Assembly: GCA_966211675.1 (NCBI GenBank)
Contig: CBIHPK010000003.1
Coordinates: 102,693-166,692 of the forward strand
Reading direction: 5' to 3'
Length of the DNA stretch: 64,000 bases
Origin: SCUS01 sp966211675
GTDB taxonomy: Bacteria; Myxococcota_A; Polyangia; Polyangiales; Ga0077539
Every line of letters begins with the position of its first letter. Position 1 is the first letter of the stretch. Positions 63,277 to 64,000 of this stretch are shown here, in pieces. The notes under the pieces are model-generated. The model had not been told where the DNA came from and ran no database searches. It saw only the letters and a list, made by a program, of their open reading frames with translations. The translations under genes were made by a program, and so were the position numbers.

Positions 63277-63855
63277 TCACTTTGTCTTTAATCCACGCTC
63301 TTCGTTCGCGGTTTGTTCACGCGCAGAGTCTGGATCCGCTTCCGCCCCCGGCAGCCCGATGTACTTGCCCTGGAAGGTGACATGCAGCCCGCTCGCAGGG
63401 TAGTCGGTGAGGATGACCTCGGCAGTCTCTGACAACTGCGAGTAGGTGAGCGACCGGTAGCCCCGCCGAGTGGGAGCTGCCCCCTCGCGCTCTGGTTGCT
63501 GGACGGTGAGCCCGTGTGGGTCGTCGTGGTCGGCCCTCCCGAGAACGCGGAACGCATCCTCCACCGACTTGATCCCCACCAGCAGTTGGTTGAGCCGCTG
63601 CTGCTCCTCCGGGGAAATTACGGCGAAGACCAGAGCTCGCTTGGACGGAGGTGCCGCGCCTCCGCAGAACGGGCAGTGGTAGATCCGCAAGGACGCGTTG
63701 CCGACTTCATCGCTGCAAAGGCTGGGGTACTCGAAGTTGTACTCATTCAGTTTGGGGTCGAACACGATCGGGGACCGCGGATCGTCGGCAGCGTGCGCTA
63801 GATAATGGCAGGTGCACGACTGTTCGGTCACGGAAGCAAAGGTCGGCTTCGTCAT
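63277..63855 (-). CDS. hypothetical cassette protein with Cys-pair motifs
   Basis: I use ATG 63855 (192 residues); a GTG at 63894 would add 13. The N-terminal part has CTCHYL and YHCPFCGGAAPPSKR, a likely zinc-ribbon half. The C-terminal part is basic and mixed (IGLPGAEADPDSAREQTANEERG). No family is recognised. The copy B repeat lies 143 bp downstream, which fits the gene-then-attC order of a cassette. Confidence 0.6.
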   Translation of the reverse strand: MTKPTFASVTEQSCTCHYLAHAADDPRSPIVFDPKLNEYNFEYPSLCSDEVGNASLRIYHCPFCGGAAPPSKRALVFAVISPEEQQRLNQLLVGIKSVEDAFRVLGRADHDDPHGLTVQQPEREGAAPTRRGYRSLTYSQLSETAEVILTDYPASGLHVTFQGKYIGLPGAEADPDSAREQTANEERGLKTK

Positions 63856-63941
63856 CGGATCACCATCATCTGTGCGACCGAGCCGCTGAGACACACCTCA
63901 CCGACTGGTTCGCGCCACGGCCCAATCGCGGTCTTCTTGCT

Positions 63942-64000
63942 GCCGAACGGCCTGCCCATGTGCCGCCGCACCGGGTCAATCGGGTGTTCATTGAAGCAGG
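63942..64000. repeat. attC-like palindrome, copy C, cut by window edge
   Basis: It begins GCCGAACGG and continues CCCATGTGCCGCCGCACCGGG, very close to copy B over the first 33 bases. The other arm lies outside the window. Confidence 0.45.

Larger units (their letters stand above)
62415..64000 (-). mobile_element. putative integron-type gene cassettes (cluster of attC-like sites, no integrase in view)
   Basis: Three attC-like repeats (62415, 63044 and 63942, the last cut by the window edge) separate two small genes (62664-63026 and 63277-63855), all oriented on the minus strand. A third gene (61931-62398) starts right after the repeat at 62415, but no matching repeat follows it. Each cassette would hold one gene followed by its repeat; the two complete units measure about 630 and 900 bp. 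GC is visibly lower than in the core genes. An integron integrase would lie beyond the window or be absent (a cluster without integrase). Confidence 0.45.

Noticed and set aside
62403..63280. Short minus-strand frames containing KPMVPTA and RRHIG peptides
   Set aside because: They are translations of the attC-like repeats, not genes; the same peptide recurs only because the repeat recurs.
63470..63801. Plus-strand frames over the 63277-63855 gene
   Set aside because: They are shadows: they lack plausible ribosome sites and their translations are low complexity compared with the minus-strand frame.
62415..64000. CRISPR array
   Set aside because: Only three repeats, each about 91 bp and palindromic, with 530-800 bp between them that hold genes.

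Overview
The window looks like a chromosomal segment of a very GC-rich myxobacterium (Myxococcota, probably Polyangia, a Sandaracinus-like lineage). The evidence is third-codon-position GC, many secreted lipoproteins with Asp/Ala/Pro linkers after the lipobox, MYXO-CTERM-like C-termini, MopE-type CNGxDDDCDG motifs, DUF4215-type Cys-rich repeats, and Ser/Thr kinases with an HRDxSPxN loop. This is inference from protein character; there is no rRNA or other phylogenetic marker. I call 56 genes, one cut at the left edge. No stretch above about 300 bases lacks a gene. No rRNA, tRNA, insertion sequence, CRISPR array or complete integrase was seen.

Layout. 0-8.4 kb: Cys-rich lipoprotein (cut), Wzx-like flippase, secreted WNRDV protein, membrane protein coupled to a c-type cytochrome lipoprotein, then SIS-domain protein, a eukaryote-type protein-arginine deiminase (PAD) lipoprotein and a coupled helical-repeat protein. 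8.4-14.1 kb: BMP-family solute-binding protein, then two tandem paralogous membrane pseudokinases. 14.1-18.7 kb: macrodomain protein, PdxH, beta-propeller lipoprotein, DUF6918-like protein, NudC, SDR. 18.7-25.1 kb (minus): argB, a small Cys-motif gene, argD and argF overlapping or nearly so, then dnaK and a proline-rich regulator-like gene. 25.3-30.6 kb: duplicated-domain secreted protein, heparinase-like enzyme with MYXO-CTERM, VWA lipoprotein. 30.6-32.3 kb: purE-purK. 32.3-42.9 kb: surface lipoproteins, TonB-like protein, PA14-like MYXO-CTERM protein overlapping a PAS histidine kinase, HemW, an OppB-like permease with a large insert, lamin-tail lipoprotein, CPBP protease, VWA lipoprotein. 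42.9-51.5 kb: signalling block (multi-PAS/GAF histidine kinase, DsbD-alpha-like lipoprotein, coupled DNRLRE lipoprotein/Ser-Thr kinase/FGE-like lipoprotein, NtrC-type regulator, class III cyclase). 51.5-60.5 kb: secreted calcium/metal proteins (MopE-type, M43-like metalloprotease, RTX-repeat lipoprotein, HExxH protein). 60.5-61.9 kb: VOC, PaaI thioesterase, small protein.

61.9-64.0 kb is different: lower GC, single small genes all on the minus strand, separated by 91-bp imperfect palindromes that resemble integron attC sites. Two copies are complete and a third runs off the right edge. In the two best cases the gene starts about 16-18 nt after the repeat. This looks like the edge of a gene-cassette array or of an attC cluster without integrase.

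The most unusual items are the PAD with all four catalytic residues, the tandem pseudokinases that lost every catalytic residue, the attC-like cassettes, the extra Cys-motif gene in the arginine operon, and a recurring TAnnnT-N8-start motif before genes without a Shine-Dalgarno sequence, which suggests leaderless mRNAs.
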